Source: Paracoccus amoyensis (GTDB lineage: Bacteria > Pseudomonadota > Alphaproteobacteria > Rhodobacterales > Rhodobacteraceae). Taken from it: 64,000 bases of DNA. The notes beneath the pieces are model-generated. The model was not told where the DNA came from, made no database searches, and worked only from the letters and a program-made list of their open reading frames with translations. Each line of letters begins with the position of its first letter. Position 1 is the first letter of the stretch. Where the stretch lies: positions 372,001 to 436,000 of the forward strand of contig NZ_JACOQL010000002.1 of assembly GCF_014490725.1 (NCBI RefSeq), written 5' to 3'. Shown here piece after piece: positions 9,142 through 18,392 of the stretch. The translations under genes and the position numbers were made by a program.

Positions 9142-9906
9142 ATGGCTGACGTGAACGGGCCGATTGGGCCGGTGGTTATCATCAAGCGTATATCTGCGGC
9201 AGCGGAAACGCGCCATCATGGCGGCGCGTGGAAGGTTGCTTATGCCGATTTCGTGACGGCCATGATGGCGTTCTTCCTGCTGATGTGGCTGGTGAATGCC
9301 ACCACGGAAAAACAGCGTTCCGGGCTGGCCGATTACTTCAACCCGACCATTGCCAGAATGCCGGGCGCCGCCGGTGATGGCCGTCAGGAAGGTGTGCGGC
9401 ACGCCGTTTCTCAGGCGATGCCAGACAGTGAAAAAGCCGCTGACTTTGAAGAGGTCGCGCAACAGATCCAGAACCAGCTTACCGGCACTGGGGCGGAATC
9501 GATGCAGCTGACAAATCTGTTGAAGCATGTGGTGACGCGAATGACGGATGAGGGGTTGGTCATCGAACTGACCGACCTGACAGACGAATCGCTTTTCATT
9601 GATGATACGGCACAGCCTCGGGTGATTTTGGCCGAGCTGACACGTATTTTGTCACGCGTTCTGGGAAATATGCGGAATGACATTGCGCTGTCCGGCCATG
9701 TCCGCGCCTATCCCGAGATGCTTAAAACCTCTCCCGTCTGGGCGCTGTCGGATGCGCGCGCGCATGCCGTCCGCAACCTGTTAGAGCAGGCCGGGCTTGA
9801 CGCCAAGCGGATCCAGCGCGTGTCGGGATATGCTGATCGCAAGCAAAGATCTGGCAATCCAATGGATGCGGCGAACAATCGAATCGAAGTGATTTTACTC
9901 AGATAG
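9142..9906 (+). CDS. motB: Flagellar motor stator protein MotB
   Basis: The 254-residue product has one N-terminal membrane helix (about residues 35-53) beginning ADFVTAMMAFFLLMW, with the proton-channel aspartate at 36. A periplasmic OmpA-like peptidoglycan-binding domain follows, with SGHVRAYPEM, DARAHAVRNLLEQAGLD and a terminal NRIEVILLR. MotB anchors the stator to the cell wall and with MotA converts proton flow to torque. At 254 residues it is at the short end for MotB. No motA is adjacent, so it must be elsewhere. The gene leads a flagellar block with flgE 85 bases downstream; GCGAGGTGG precedes the ATG. Confidence 0.88.
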   Translation: MADVNGPIGPVVIIKRISAAAETRHHGGAWKVAYADFVTAMMAFFLLMWLVNATTEKQRSGLADYFNPTIARMPGAAGDGRQEGVRHAVSQAMPDSEKAADFEEVAQQIQNQLTGTGAESMQLTNLLKHVVTRMTDEGLVIELTDLTDESLFIDDTAQPRVILAELTRILSRVLGNMRNDIALSGHVRAYPEMLKTSPVWALSDARAHAVRNLLEQAGLDAKRIQRVSGYADRKQRSGNPMDAANNRIEVILLR

Positions 9907-9926
9907 CGATGATTGGTTTTCCAGCA

Positions 9927-9941
9927 TTAGGCGAATCTTAA
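9927..9941 (+). promoter_or_regulatory. CtrA-like box upstream of flgE
   Basis: TTAG-GCGAATC-TTAA matches the alphaproteobacterial CtrA consensus TTAA-N7-TTAA with one mismatch. The spacer contains a GANTC site (GAATC, 9933-9937), the target of the CcrM methylase encoded at 33795-34925. It lies 50 bases before the flgE start. CtrA control of this site is an inference. Confidence 0.45.
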
Positions 9942-9990
9942 TTCGTCTGCTGGATGGTGCTGAGTAACGACAGGCAAGAAAGGGCTTTCC

Positions 9991-11307
9991 ATGTCTATGT
10001 CCTCTGCGATGAACGCCGGCGTCTCTGGGCTTGCAGCAAATGCGACCCGGCTGGCAACGATTTCGGATAATATCGCCAATTCTGGCACCTATGGCTACAA
10101 GCGGATGGAAGCCGAATTTGATTCCTTCGTGCTGAACCAGCACCGCACGGCTGGCATCTATTCGGCGGGCGGCGTCCGGGCATCGACGCATCGGGTCATT
10201 GACGAAGATGGCGCCTTGGTTACCACGACCCATCCACTGGATATCGCTGTTTCCGGTGGTGGTATGTTGCCTGTCACATCGGCCGTGGATCTGGATAACG
10301 GGTTTCAGGACCTGCCCTTTATGATGACGCGAACCGCATCGTTCCGGCCCGACAACAATGGCGTTCTGCGAACCGATTCGGGGCTGGTTCTGATGGGTTG
10401 GCCTGCCGGATCTGATGGCACGGTTCCGCTAAACGCTCGTGATTCCGTCGGGGCGTTGGAGCCCGTTCGATTGGCGGTTAACCAGACGGCGGGCGATCCG
10501 ACGACATATGTCAATTTGGGGGTGAATCTGCCCGCGACAGAGACCGAACCCACTGCAAGCGGCGATCCTCGGTCGCTCAAGATTGAATATTTCGGCAATC
10601 TTGGAACGTCGGAGTCGCTGAACATCACCTTCACGCCGAACACCAGCGATGCCACGGGTATGTCCAGCACCTGGACGATGGAAATTCGTGACTCTGCTGC
10701 TGATCCTGCATCAAATCTGATCGGCTCCTACGAGGTTGTCTTTGATGAGAGTGCTGCGAATGGTGGTAGCATTGCCAGCGTCACGACGCTTGGCGGCGGT
10801 GCATATGATCCGGTAACCGGCGTGCTTCCCCTGACCCTTGCTGACGGTGAGATTGACCTTTTCATCGGTACGCCGCTGGGCGCAACAGGACTGCGGCAGT
10901 TGTCGGCAAGTTTCTCACCAACGAATATCTCTAAAAATGGCTCCCCTGTCGGTCAATTGGCGGGCGTCGCCATTGACGAGGACGGGTTTCTGAAAGCGAC
11001 CTATGACACAGGCTTTGTCAAAACCCTTTACCAGATCCCTCTGGTGGACGTGCCCAATGAAAACGGCCTGATCTCAACGGATGCCCAGGCATTCAAGATC
11101 TCCACGACCTCGGGTAACTTCTTCCTTTGGGATGCGGGGGACGGGCCGACGGGTTCGGTTCAGGGCTATGCGCGTGAGGCATCCACCACGGATGTTGCGC
11201 AGGAACTGACACACCTGATTCAGACACAGCGTGCCTATTCCTCCAACGCCAAAATTATCCAGACCGTCGATGAGATGCTGCAAGAAACGACAAATATCAA
11301 ACGCTGA
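9991..11307 (+). CDS. flgE: Flagellar hook protein FlgE
   Basis: The 438-residue protein has the N-terminal rod/hook signature SGLAANATRLATISDNIANS with YGYKRMEAEF. Its matching C-terminal segment is THLIQTQRAYSSNAKIIQTV DEMLQET. The variable hook domains (about residues 90-380) lie between them. It forms the hook polymer outside the cell after export through the flagellar type III system. A CtrA-like box lies 50 bases upstream. The gene is followed after 33 bases by flgK, giving the hook-junction order flgE-flgK-flgL-flgI. Confidence 0.93.
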   Translation: MSMSSAMNAGVSGLAANATRLATISDNIANSGTYGYKRMEAEFDSFVLNQHRTAGIYSAGGVRASTHRVIDEDGALVTTTHPLDIAVSGGGMLPVTSAVDLDNGFQDLPFMMTRTASFRPDNNGVLRTDSGLVLMGWPAGSDGTVPLNARDSVGALEPVRLAVNQTAGDPTTYVNLGVNLPATETEPTASGDPRSLKIEYFGNLGTSESLNITFTPNTSDATGMSSTWTMEIRDSAADPASNLIGSYEVVFDESAANGGSIASVTTLGGGAYDPVTGVLPLTLADGEIDLFIGTPLGATGLRQLSASFSPTNISKNGSPVGQLAGVAIDEDGFLKATYDTGFVKTLYQIPLVDVPNENGLISTDAQAFKISTTSGNFFLWDAGDGPTGSVQGYAREASTTDVAQELTHLIQTQRAYSSNAKIIQTVDEMLQETTNIKR

Positions 11308-11340
11308 TGACGATGCCTTCATGCGGGCCAGGAGGATGAA

Positions 11341-12798
11341 ATGAGTATCGCACAAGCCTTGTCCAACGCGGTTTCCGGTTTGACGGCGACGGCGCGCGGC
11401 ACGGAAACCGTCGCGTCCAACCTGGCGAATGCGATGACGCCCGGCTATGCGCGGCGCGAAATGGCGGTGTCCGCTCAGACGCTTGGCGGCAATGGCGGCG
11501 GTGTCCGCATCGACGGAATCGCCAGAATCATAAATGCCAGCCTGCTGGCAGAATTCCGAACGGCTGAGGCTGCGCGGGCGAATGCGTCGACACTTTCTGT
11601 CTATGCCAGCCGCATGGAGGAGGTCGTCGGCATCGCTGGCAATGCGGGCAGTCTGGGCGCGGCGCTGACGACTTTTGAAGCCGCGCTGCAATCGGCCGCA
11701 AGCCGCCCAGACGATGAGGTGCGTTTGGCGCAGGTGGTCGATGCCGCGAAATCGCTTGCGAAACACCTGAATGCCGCATCATCAGAGGTGCAGAAAAGTC
11801 GAACCGCAGCCGATCAGGCGATCGCAAAAGATGTCTCTGCATTGAACTCTGGACTCGAGCGTGTCGCATACCTCAATCGCAGGATTGCGATCCTTGAGGC
11901 AGATGGTACCGATCCGTCGTCTCTGGTGGACGAACGGCAAAAGGCAGTCGACGCGATTGCAAAGATCGTACCCGTGCAAGAGGTGGCGCGGGAAAGCGGG
12001 AAGATCGCCTTGTTCACGAAAGAGGGGGCCGTTCTGCTGGACGGAAGTATACCCGCAGAAATATCCTTCGTCACCTCTGGCGATCTGACACCAGAGAGAG
12101 ACGTTGCCTCGGGGGCGCTGGCCAGGCTCAATTTCGATGGTGCAGAGCTGACAGATGGCCAGATGAAGCTGTTTTCCGGTGGCTCGCTTGAGGGACATTT
12201 TACGATCCGGGATCAATCGGCCTCTAAACTTCAGCAAGATCTGGACGCATTGGCCTTCGATCTACATCAGCGATTGGCGGATGGAGCGGTTGATTCAAGT
12301 CTGGCGCCGACGTCTGCAGGGCTGTTTACGGATGGTGGTGGCAGGGCGAACGCTGCAGATGTCCTTGGACTGGCTGGTCGGATAGCCGTGAATTCGGCTG
12401 TGCAGCCCGACGAAGGCGGCCAAGTTTGGAGGTTGCGGGCGGGGATGCAGGCAAGTGCCGCCGGCGCGGTCGGCGACAGCACTCTTTTGCTGGCGATGTC
12501 TGCAGCTCTTTCAAAATCCAGCTCGGCCTTCTTAGGAAGTGATTTTGAAGGTTCAGCCACTTTGTCCGGTCGCTTCGCGCTGGTTGAATCCCGCGTGTCA
12601 ACCAATCGAGTCGGTGCAGATGCAGAAACCGCCATCCGCAGCAGTCAGGCCGATACCATCTCATCGCGCGTCATGGCTGATGGTGTCGATAGCGACGCCG
12701 AAATGCAGAAACTTCTGCAATACGAGCAGGCTTACGCGGCCAATGCCCGGGTCATCCAGGCAATCGACGACATGATGGATCAGTTGCTGAGGATATAA
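11341..12798 (+). CDS. flgK: Flagellar hook-associated protein 1, FlgK
   Basis: The 485-residue product starts MSIAQALSNAVSGLTATARG with the FlgK-type TPGYARREM segment near residue 37. It ends with the coiled QYEQAYAANARVIQAIDDM helix, the paired termini that assemble at the hook-filament junction. AGGAGGATGAA before the ATG is a near-perfect ribosome binding site. The stop is one base from the flgL start, so the two are co-expressed. FlgK caps the hook and seats FlgL and the filament. Confidence 0.93.
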   Translation: MSIAQALSNAVSGLTATARGTETVASNLANAMTPGYARREMAVSAQTLGGNGGGVRIDGIARIINASLLAEFRTAEAARANASTLSVYASRMEEVVGIAGNAGSLGAALTTFEAALQSAASRPDDEVRLAQVVDAAKSLAKHLNAASSEVQKSRTAADQAIAKDVSALNSGLERVAYLNRRIAILEADGTDPSSLVDERQKAVDAIAKIVPVQEVARESGKIALFTKEGAVLLDGSIPAEISFVTSGDLTPERDVASGALARLNFDGAELTDGQMKLFSGGSLEGHFTIRDQSASKLQQDLDALAFDLHQRLADGAVDSSLAPTSAGLFTDGGGRANAADVLGLAGRIAVNSAVQPDEGGQVWRLRAGMQASAAGAVGDSTLLLAMSAALSKSSSAFLGSDFEGSATLSGRFALVESRVSTNRVGADAETAIRSSQADTISSRVMADGVDSDAEMQKLLQYEQAYAANARVIQAIDDMMDQLLRI

Positions 12799-12799
12799 A

Positions 12800-13816
12800 A
12801 TGACCGTGCATTCAATCGGTGATCAGGCGCGCGCCTTTGCGCTTCAGGCGGCATCAAATCGTATTAAAACCACTCTGTCGGTTCTGACGTCTGAGCTTGC
12901 CAGCGGAGAGACCGCCGATCTTGGTGCGCGCCTGCAAGGAAACACGCAGGGTATCGCCGCGATAAGCTCGCGTTTGACGATGTTGGCGCAATTCAGGCAG
13001 AACGCGACGGAAGCCGCGGCCCAAGCGAAAGGTGTGACCGATGCTCTGGACTCGATCCGAAGCTTGACGGGTAAAGTCAGCCTTAATCTTTTCGTTGAGC
13101 CTGCGGAAGAATCTGAAACGCTGATAGCAGTCCGTTCCACGGAAGCAGCAGGTGCACTCGAAACGGTGATCAATCGGTTGAATGGTGCTGTCGGTCAGCG
13201 CTATTTGTTCGCAGGAACCGAAAGCGATGCCCCACCATTGGCGTCGTCGGCCGAAATTTTGTCCCATTTGCAGACCGTTACCCTTGGCATGGCAACAGCG
13301 ACCGACATTATGACGGCCGTTTCGGCTTGGTTCGATGCGGCGCCGGGCCAGGGCGGATTTCTTGATGTGGCCTATGGTGGCTCGATTGCTCAAGGCCAAA
13401 CTCTTGCCATTGGCGAGGACACAAAGATTGTCCTTGCGACCACAGCGGCGACGCCCGCCATTCGTGAGCAGTTGAAAGGACTGGCCATGGCAGCGTTGGT
13501 AAGCCGGGGCGCATTGACCGGCCAATTGCATGAGCAGCGCGATCTATTGCAGCAAGGTGGAAAGCTGATGTTGGATGGCAGTGCTTCCCTGGCAAGCGAA
13601 ATGGCGCAGGTCGGCTATACACAACAACTGATCGAATATGCCCAGACCGAAGGAAGCGCGGCAACCGCAACCTTGGAGATCGTGCGAAACGAGATTCGCC
13701 AAGCAGATCCCTATGCGACATCGACAGCAATCACCGAGGCTGAAACACATCTTGATGCGCTTTACGCTGTCACAGCCCGGCTGTCGAAACTTCGTTTGGT
13801 GGACTATCTGAGATGA
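12800..13816 (+). CDS. flgL: Flagellar hook-associated protein 3, FlgL
   Basis: The 338-residue protein follows flgK with a single-base gap and has a flagellin-like layout. Its N-terminal helix is ASNRIKTTLSVLTSELASGE, its central part contains GQRYLFAGTESDAPPL, and its C-terminal helix is rich in Ala and Glu. FlgL joins FlgK to the flagellin filament. The stop overlaps the flgI start (ATGA), a sign of translational coupling. Confidence 0.9.
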   Translation: MTVHSIGDQARAFALQAASNRIKTTLSVLTSELASGETADLGARLQGNTQGIAAISSRLTMLAQFRQNATEAAAQAKGVTDALDSIRSLTGKVSLNLFVEPAEESETLIAVRSTEAAGALETVINRLNGAVGQRYLFAGTESDAPPLASSAEILSHLQTVTLGMATATDIMTAVSAWFDAAPGQGGFLDVAYGGSIAQGQTLAIGEDTKIVLATTAATPAIREQLKGLAMAALVSRGALTGQLHEQRDLLQQGGKLMLDGSASLASEMAQVGYTQQLIEYAQTEGSAATATLEIVRNEIRQADPYATSTAITEAETHLDALYAVTARLSKLRLVDYLR

Positions 13817-14913
13817 GATGGATCTGGACGATTTTATGCGTGATCATGCTACCTCTTCACACCGCTGCCGCCCCGGTGCGATTGAAAGATTTGGCTGACT
13901 TCGATGGTGTGCGAGGCAACGATTTGGTTGGCTATGGGCTCGTCGTCGGCCTGGATGGGACAGGGGACAGCTTGCGCAACGCCCCGTTCACGGAAGAAAT
14001 GTTGGCTGGGCTGCTTGAAAGGCTTGGCGTCAACGTGACCGACGACGCCTTGCGGTCGAAGAACGTCGCGGCGGTTGTGGTAACCGCAGCCCTGCCACCC
14101 TTTGCGCGATCTGGGAGTAGAATTGACGTCAGCGTGTCAACGATTGGCGATGCCAAGAGCCTGCTTGGTGGAACCCTGGTCATGACGCCACTGAAAGCTG
14201 CGGACGGCAATATCTATGCTGTCGCCCAAGGCTCGATCATTTCTGGCGGGGTTTCGATCTCTGGGGACGCGGCGCGGGTGGTTGAAGGGGTGCCAACGGC
14301 AGGAAAAATACCCGTGGGTGCCAGAGTCGAGCGAGAGGTGGAATTTGACTTCGCCGCCGTGCAAAATATCAGGATTGCGCTGCGGAATGCCGATTTTACA
14401 ACCGCGACACGCATCGAAGATGCCATCAATCGTGATTTTAATAGGCGTCTGGCTGTCACGCAGGATAGCGGAACCGTCATTGTCGAGTTTCGACAACTGG
14501 GTGAGGTGAACCCCGCCCGCGTTCTGGGACGAATTGAAAATCTCATGATAGAGCCCGAGAACCGCGCCAGGGTGGTCATCGATCATAAGGCCGGGACAAT
14601 TGTCATGGGCGAGCAGGTCCGAATTTCCCGTGTTGCAGTATCGCAAGGTTCGCTGACGCTGCGTGTCAGCGAAGCACCCATGGTTTCGCAACCAAACCCC
14701 TTCGCCGCCGGAAAAACCGTCACCGTTCCTCGAACAATGGCCGAGGTTCGTGAGGAGCCCGGGATCGGCTTTGCCGAGGTTTCGGGAGAAACTAACTTGA
14801 GTGATCTGGTTGAGGGGCTGAATGCGCTTGGCGTGCGTCCGCGGGATATGATCGACATTCTGAAATCCATCCACGCGGCGGGCGCGCTGCACGCCGATCT
14901 TGTCGTTGAATAA
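13813..14913 (+). CDS. flgI: Flagellar P-ring protein FlgI
   Basis: The 366-residue product has a cleavable signal peptide (about residues 1-19, ending AAA). The FlgI signature VRLKDLADFDGVRGNDLVGY GLVVGLDGTGDS follows, and the C-terminus is LVEGLNALGVRPRDMIDILK. It is secreted by Sec and polymerises into the periplasmic P ring around the rod. It needs FlgA as chaperone (20670-21086) and works with the L-ring protein FlgH (19919-20647). It is the last gene of the plus-strand hook block; two inverted repeats and the rhamnose operon follow. Confidence 0.95.
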   Translation: MRWIWTILCVIMLPLHTAAAPVRLKDLADFDGVRGNDLVGYGLVVGLDGTGDSLRNAPFTEEMLAGLLERLGVNVTDDALRSKNVAAVVVTAALPPFARSGSRIDVSVSTIGDAKSLLGGTLVMTPLKAADGNIYAVAQGSIISGGVSISGDAARVVEGVPTAGKIPVGARVEREVEFDFAAVQNIRIALRNADFTTATRIEDAINRDFNRRLAVTQDSGTVIVEFRQLGEVNPARVLGRIENLMIEPENRARVVIDHKAGTIVMGEQVRISRVAVSQGSLTLRVSEAPMVSQPNPFAAGKTVTVPRTMAEVREEPGIGFAEVSGETNLSDLVEGLNALGVRPRDMIDILKSIHAAGALHADLVVE

Positions 14914-14957
14914 CCCGTCGGTCCGCTCTCAGTCCAAAATCTGAGTTCGCCAAAATC

Positions 14958-14994
14958 CTGTGACGCCACCGGCAAGATCACGCGGGCGTCACAG
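14958..14994. repeat. Ten-base perfect inverted repeat downstream of flgI
   Basis: CTGTGACGCC (14958-14967) pairs with GGCGTCACAG (14985-14994) around 17 bases. No T run follows, so it is not a classical terminator. It lies exactly at the junction between the flagellar genes and the rhamnose operon. Confidence 0.6.
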
Positions 14995-15022
14995 AAACAA
15001 CGGGTGACATGGGTGTGCCGAT

Positions 15023-15054
15023 CACATAGAAAACGCTCGAAAACGTTTTATGTG
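15023..15054 (+). promoter_or_regulatory. Hairpin/operator-like repeat before rfbC
   Basis: CACATAGAAAACG (15023-15035) pairs, with one bulged G, with CGTTTTATGTG (15044-15054). GAAAACG is also directly repeated inside. It ends ten bases before the rfbC ATG and covers the place where a ribosome binding site would be expected. It could act as an operator or a translational control element; neither is shown. Confidence 0.4.
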
Positions 15055-15063
15055 GTATCGTTG

Positions 15064-15621
15064 ATGAAGATAGAGGCGTTGACGCTTCCCGAAGTCTTGC
15101 TGATCACGCCTGCGCGCCATGGTGATGCGCGCGGCTTTTTTTCAGAAAGCTGGAACCAGAAAACACTGCAAAATGCCGGGGTCAACTTGCCGGTATTTGT
15201 GCAGGACAATCATTCGATGTCACACAAGGTCGGCATATTGCGCGGGCTGCATTATCAATCGCCGCCGTTCGCTCAAGGAAAGCTGGTGCGCTGCGGACGT
15301 GGATGTTTGTTTGATGTTGCTGTGGATGTTCGCACCGGAAGCCCAACCTATGGCAAATGGGTTGGCGCAGAATTGTCTTATGAAAATGGCAGGCAACTTT
15401 GGGTGCCGCCAGGGTTTCTGCACGGCTTCGTGACGCGCACGCCGGATACCGAAATCATCTACAAATGTACGGCACATTATGACCGCGAAAGCGACGGTGG
15501 TGTTCTGTGGAACAGCTTGGGCATAGATTGGGGTATCGATAATCCCATTCTTTCAGAAAAAGACGAAAAATTGCCTGAATTTGCCAATTGGGCGTCACCG
15601 TTTCAATTCGGAGCAGTTTGA
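15064..15621 (+). CDS. rfbC: dTDP-4-dehydrorhamnose 3,5-epimerase
   Basis: The 185-residue cupin enzyme epimerises C3 and C5 of dTDP-4-keto-6-deoxyglucose, the third reaction of dTDP-L-rhamnose synthesis. It shows [30 protein letters not shown] (catalytic His63) and [10 protein letters not shown], all standard RmlC motifs, at the normal length. I use ATG 15064 because [11 protein letters not shown] is the usual N-terminus. An upstream in-frame ATG at 15004 would add 20 unrelated residues. The ribosome binding site is weak and overlaps a hairpin. The stop overlaps the rfbB start by one base (TGATG). Confidence 0.94.
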   Translation: MKIEALTLPEVLLITPARHGDARGFFSESWNQKTLQNAGVNLPVFVQDNHSMSHKVGILRGLHYQSPPFAQGKLVRCGRGCLFDVAVDVRTGSPTYGKWVGAELSYENGRQLWVPPGFLHGFVTRTPDTEIIYKCTAHYDRESDGGVLWNSLGIDWGIDNPILSEKDEKLPEFANWASPFQFGAV

Positions 15622-16655
15622 TGAAAATACTGGTAACAGGCGGGGCGGGTTTCATCGGCTCGGCGGTCGTGCGGTTGGCAATTCAACGCGGGCACTCGAT
15701 CGTTAACCTTGATGCGCTGACATATTCTGCCAATCTGGCGAATGTCGCCGATGCGGCTCGGCATCCGAATTATAGTTTCGAAGAGGCCGATATCCGCGAC
15801 CGCGCTGCATTGGACGCGATTTTTGCGGCACATCAGCCCGATGCAGTGATGCATTTGGCGGCGGAAAGTCATGTGGATCGTTCGATCGATGGCCCTGCAG
15901 CGTTCATCGAAACCAACCTGATCGGCACGTTCAACATGCTTGAAGCGTCGCGGGCCTATTGGCAGGAAAGTGGTAAGGCGAATTTCCGTTTTCATCACAT
16001 CTCTACCGATGAGGTGTTTGGCAGCCTTGGTGAGGATGGTCAGTTTACGGAAACGACGCCTTACGATCCTCGCAGTCCTTATTCTGCCAGTAAAGCTGGT
16101 TCGGATCATCTGGTCCGGGCGTGGCACGAAACCTATGGGTTGCCCGTCGTCTTGACGAACTGCTCGAACAATTATGGGCCTTATCATTTTCCCGAAAAAC
16201 TGGTGCCGGTCGTCATTCTGCGCGCCTTGGCGGGCGAGCCCATCCCAGTATACGGCGATGGCGGCAATGTGCGCGATTGGCTTTACGTCGAAGATCACGC
16301 CGACGCGCTGCTTCTTGTGCTGGAAAACGGCGAAAACGGACGCAGCTATAACATCGGCGGTGAAAATGAGGCGCGAAACATCGATCTGGTCAGGACGATC
16401 TGCGCGCATATGGATGACTTACGCCCGGAAGGGGCGCCGCATGATCGCCTGATAACCTTCGTGAGCGATCGCCCTGGACACGATCGGCGTTATGCTATTG
16501 ATCCAAAACGGATTCGGGACGAATTGGGCTGGCGTCCGTCGGTCACTGTCGACGAGGGACTGCGTCGCACCGTCGCGTGGTATCTTGAAAATCGTGATTG
16601 GTGGCAACCGTTGCTTGGCCGCGACGGCGTTGGAAAACGCTTGGGACAGGTCTGA
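15621..16655 (+). CDS. rfbB: dTDP-glucose 4,6-dehydratase
   Basis: The 344-residue extended SDR enzyme makes dTDP-4-keto-6-deoxy-D-glucose, the second step of dTDP-L-rhamnose synthesis. The NAD-binding motif [10 protein letters not shown] lies at residues 7-16, [12 protein letters not shown] near 80, [11 protein letters not shown] near 130, and the active-site YSASK near 154-158. The start overlaps the rfbC stop and the stop overlaps the rfbD start, both as TGATG. The three genes therefore form one tightly coupled unit. Confidence 0.96.
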   Translation: MKILVTGGAGFIGSAVVRLAIQRGHSIVNLDALTYSANLANVADAARHPNYSFEEADIRDRAALDAIFAAHQPDAVMHLAAESHVDRSIDGPAAFIETNLIGTFNMLEASRAYWQESGKANFRFHHISTDEVFGSLGEDGQFTETTPYDPRSPYSASKAGSDHLVRAWHETYGLPVVLTNCSNNYGPYHFPEKLVPVVILRALAGEPIPVYGDGGNVRDWLYVEDHADALLLVLENGENGRSYNIGGENEARNIDLVRTICAHMDDLRPEGAPHDRLITFVSDRPGHDRRYAIDPKRIRDELGWRPSVTVDEGLRRTVAWYLENRDWWQPLLGRDGVGKRLGQV

Positions 16656-17506
16656 TGTCAAGGCTTCTGGTCTTTGGTCGCTCTGGTCAGGTTGCACAAG
16701 AACTGGCCGCCTTAACGTCAGAGGCCGATTTTCTGGGGCGGGGGCAGATCAATCTGACGCAAATCGGGGAAATTGCCAATGCTGTTGAATGTCGTCGTCC
16801 CTGGGCGATCATTAATGCGGCCGCCTATACCGCCGTCGACAAAGCGGAAACCGAACAGGCCGAAGCGCAGTTTCTGAATGTCGAGGCACCGGCGTTGATG
16901 GCGCGGGCTGCGGGTGTTCTGAATATCCCTTTCATTCACATCTCGACCGATTACGTATTTGACGGCTCAGGCGTAGAGGCAAGAAGCGAAGACGACCCCA
17001 CGGGCCCCTTGGGTATCTATGGTAAAACCAAGTTGGATGGCGAAAAGGCCATCGCAGCGGAAGGGGGGCACTGGGCTGTCATGCGGACATCCTGGGTGTT
17101 CTCCAGTCATGGCAACAATTTCGTCAAGACGATGCTGCGTCTGGGCCGCGAACGTGATGAACTGAACATCGTCGCCGATCAGATCGGCGGTCCGACGCCG
17201 GCCAAGGATATTGCAGCAACCTTGCTGATGATGGCGGAAAAGATGGCTTCGGATGCGAGGATACGGGGGATCTACCACTATGCTGGGACGCCCTCGGTCA
17301 GCTGGGCCGATTTCGCACGAGAGATTTTTGTGCAGGCCGATATCAATTGCACGGTCCATGATATCTCGACCGCTGATTACCCTACGCCTGCGCGCCGCCC
17401 CGCCAATTCACGATTGAGTTGCTTGCGTTTGCAAGACGATCTGGGCATTGAGCAGCCCGACTGGCGCTTAGGGCTGCGCGATGTGCTTAACAATTTGAAC
17501 AGGTGA
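16655..17506 (+). CDS. rfbD: dTDP-4-dehydrorhamnose reductase
   Basis: The 283-residue SDR enzyme catalyses the last step, reducing dTDP-4-keto-L-rhamnose to dTDP-L-rhamnose. It shows the N-terminal dinucleotide site LLVFGRSGQVAQEL, INAAAYTAVDKAE near residue 52, HISTDYVFDG near 94, and the catalytic YGKTK near 122. The ATG overlaps the rfbB stop. Only one base separates its stop from the rfbA start. Confidence 0.95.
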   Translation: MSRLLVFGRSGQVAQELAALTSEADFLGRGQINLTQIGEIANAVECRRPWAIINAAAYTAVDKAETEQAEAQFLNVEAPALMARAAGVLNIPFIHISTDYVFDGSGVEARSEDDPTGPLGIYGKTKLDGEKAIAAEGGHWAVMRTSWVFSSHGNNFVKTMLRLGRERDELNIVADQIGGPTPAKDIAATLLMMAEKMASDARIRGIYHYAGTPSVSWADFAREIFVQADINCTVHDISTADYPTPARRPANSRLSCLRLQDDLGIEQPDWRLGLRDVLNNLNR

Positions 17507-17507
17507 C

Positions 17508-18392
17508 ATGATGCAACGCAAAGGCATCGTTCTGGCCGGTGGGTCGGGAACCCGACTTTATCCCATCACGATGGGGGTCTCGAAGCAGCTTTTGCCGCTT
17601 TATGACAAACCGATGATCTATTACCCTGTCAGCGTGCTGATGCTGGCGGGTATTCGTGAGATCGCGATTATCACGACACCCGAGGATCAGGAGCAGTTTC
17701 AGCGTCTGCTGGGGACCGGCGAGCAATGGGGCCTGTCCTTTGAATACATCGTTCAGCCTTCGCCGGATGGCTTGGCACAGGCTTATTTACTGGCCGAGGA
17801 ATTTTTGGCCGGTGCCCCGTCAGCAATGGTTTTGGGCGACAATATTTTCTTTGGCCACGGATTGCCGGTGTTGCTTGCATCCGCAGATCAAAGAACGGAG
17901 GGGGGCACGGTCTTTGGGTATCGCGTCTCTGACCCCGAACGCTATGGCGTGGTCGATTTCGATAAGGATGGCCGCGCCCGTTCGATTGTAGAAAAGCCAA
18001 CGCACCCCCCCTCAAATTTCGCGGTTACCGGCCTGTATTTTCTGGACGGAACAGCGCCACGGCGGGCGGCCGAGGTAACGCCGTCGGATCGGGGTGAGTT
18101 GGAAATCACGACGCTGCTGGAAAGCTATCTGAACGAAGGCAGCCTGACCGTTGAAAAAATGGGACGCGGTTTTGCCTGGTTGGATACGGGGACGCATGCC
18201 AGCTTGCTGGATGCTGGCAACTTCGTGCGAACCTTGGCGAACCGGCAGGGGCTACAGACCGGTTGCCCGGAAGAAATCGCATTTGAAGCAGGCTGGATTG
18301 CGGTAGAGCAAATGCGAGAGCGGGCCCAGATGTTTGCGAAGAATGCCTATGGGAAATATCTTCTGGGTATCTTGAAAGAGCATGGCCATTAA
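17508..18392 (+). CDS. rfbA: Glucose-1-phosphate thymidylyltransferase
   Basis: The 294-residue nucleotidyltransferase forms dTDP-glucose from dTTP and glucose-1-phosphate, the entry step of the pathway. GIVLAGGSGTRLYPIT with SKQLLPLYDKPMIYYP at the N-terminus and VLGDNIFFGHGL near residue 107 are diagnostic. The gene order C-B-D-A gives the complete dTDP-L-rhamnose set. Its TAA overlaps the stop codon of the convergent GT2 gene (18389-18392), leaving no room for a terminator between them. Confidence 0.96.
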   Translation: MMQRKGIVLAGGSGTRLYPITMGVSKQLLPLYDKPMIYYPVSVLMLAGIREIAIITTPEDQEQFQRLLGTGEQWGLSFEYIVQPSPDGLAQAYLLAEEFLAGAPSAMVLGDNIFFGHGLPVLLASADQRTEGGTVFGYRVSDPERYGVVDFDKDGRARSIVEKPTHPPSNFAVTGLYFLDGTAPRRAAEVTPSDRGELEITTLLESYLNEGSLTVEKMGRGFAWLDTGTHASLLDAGNFVRTLANRQGLQTGCPEEIAFEAGWIAVEQMRERAQMFAKNAYGKYLLGILKEHGH

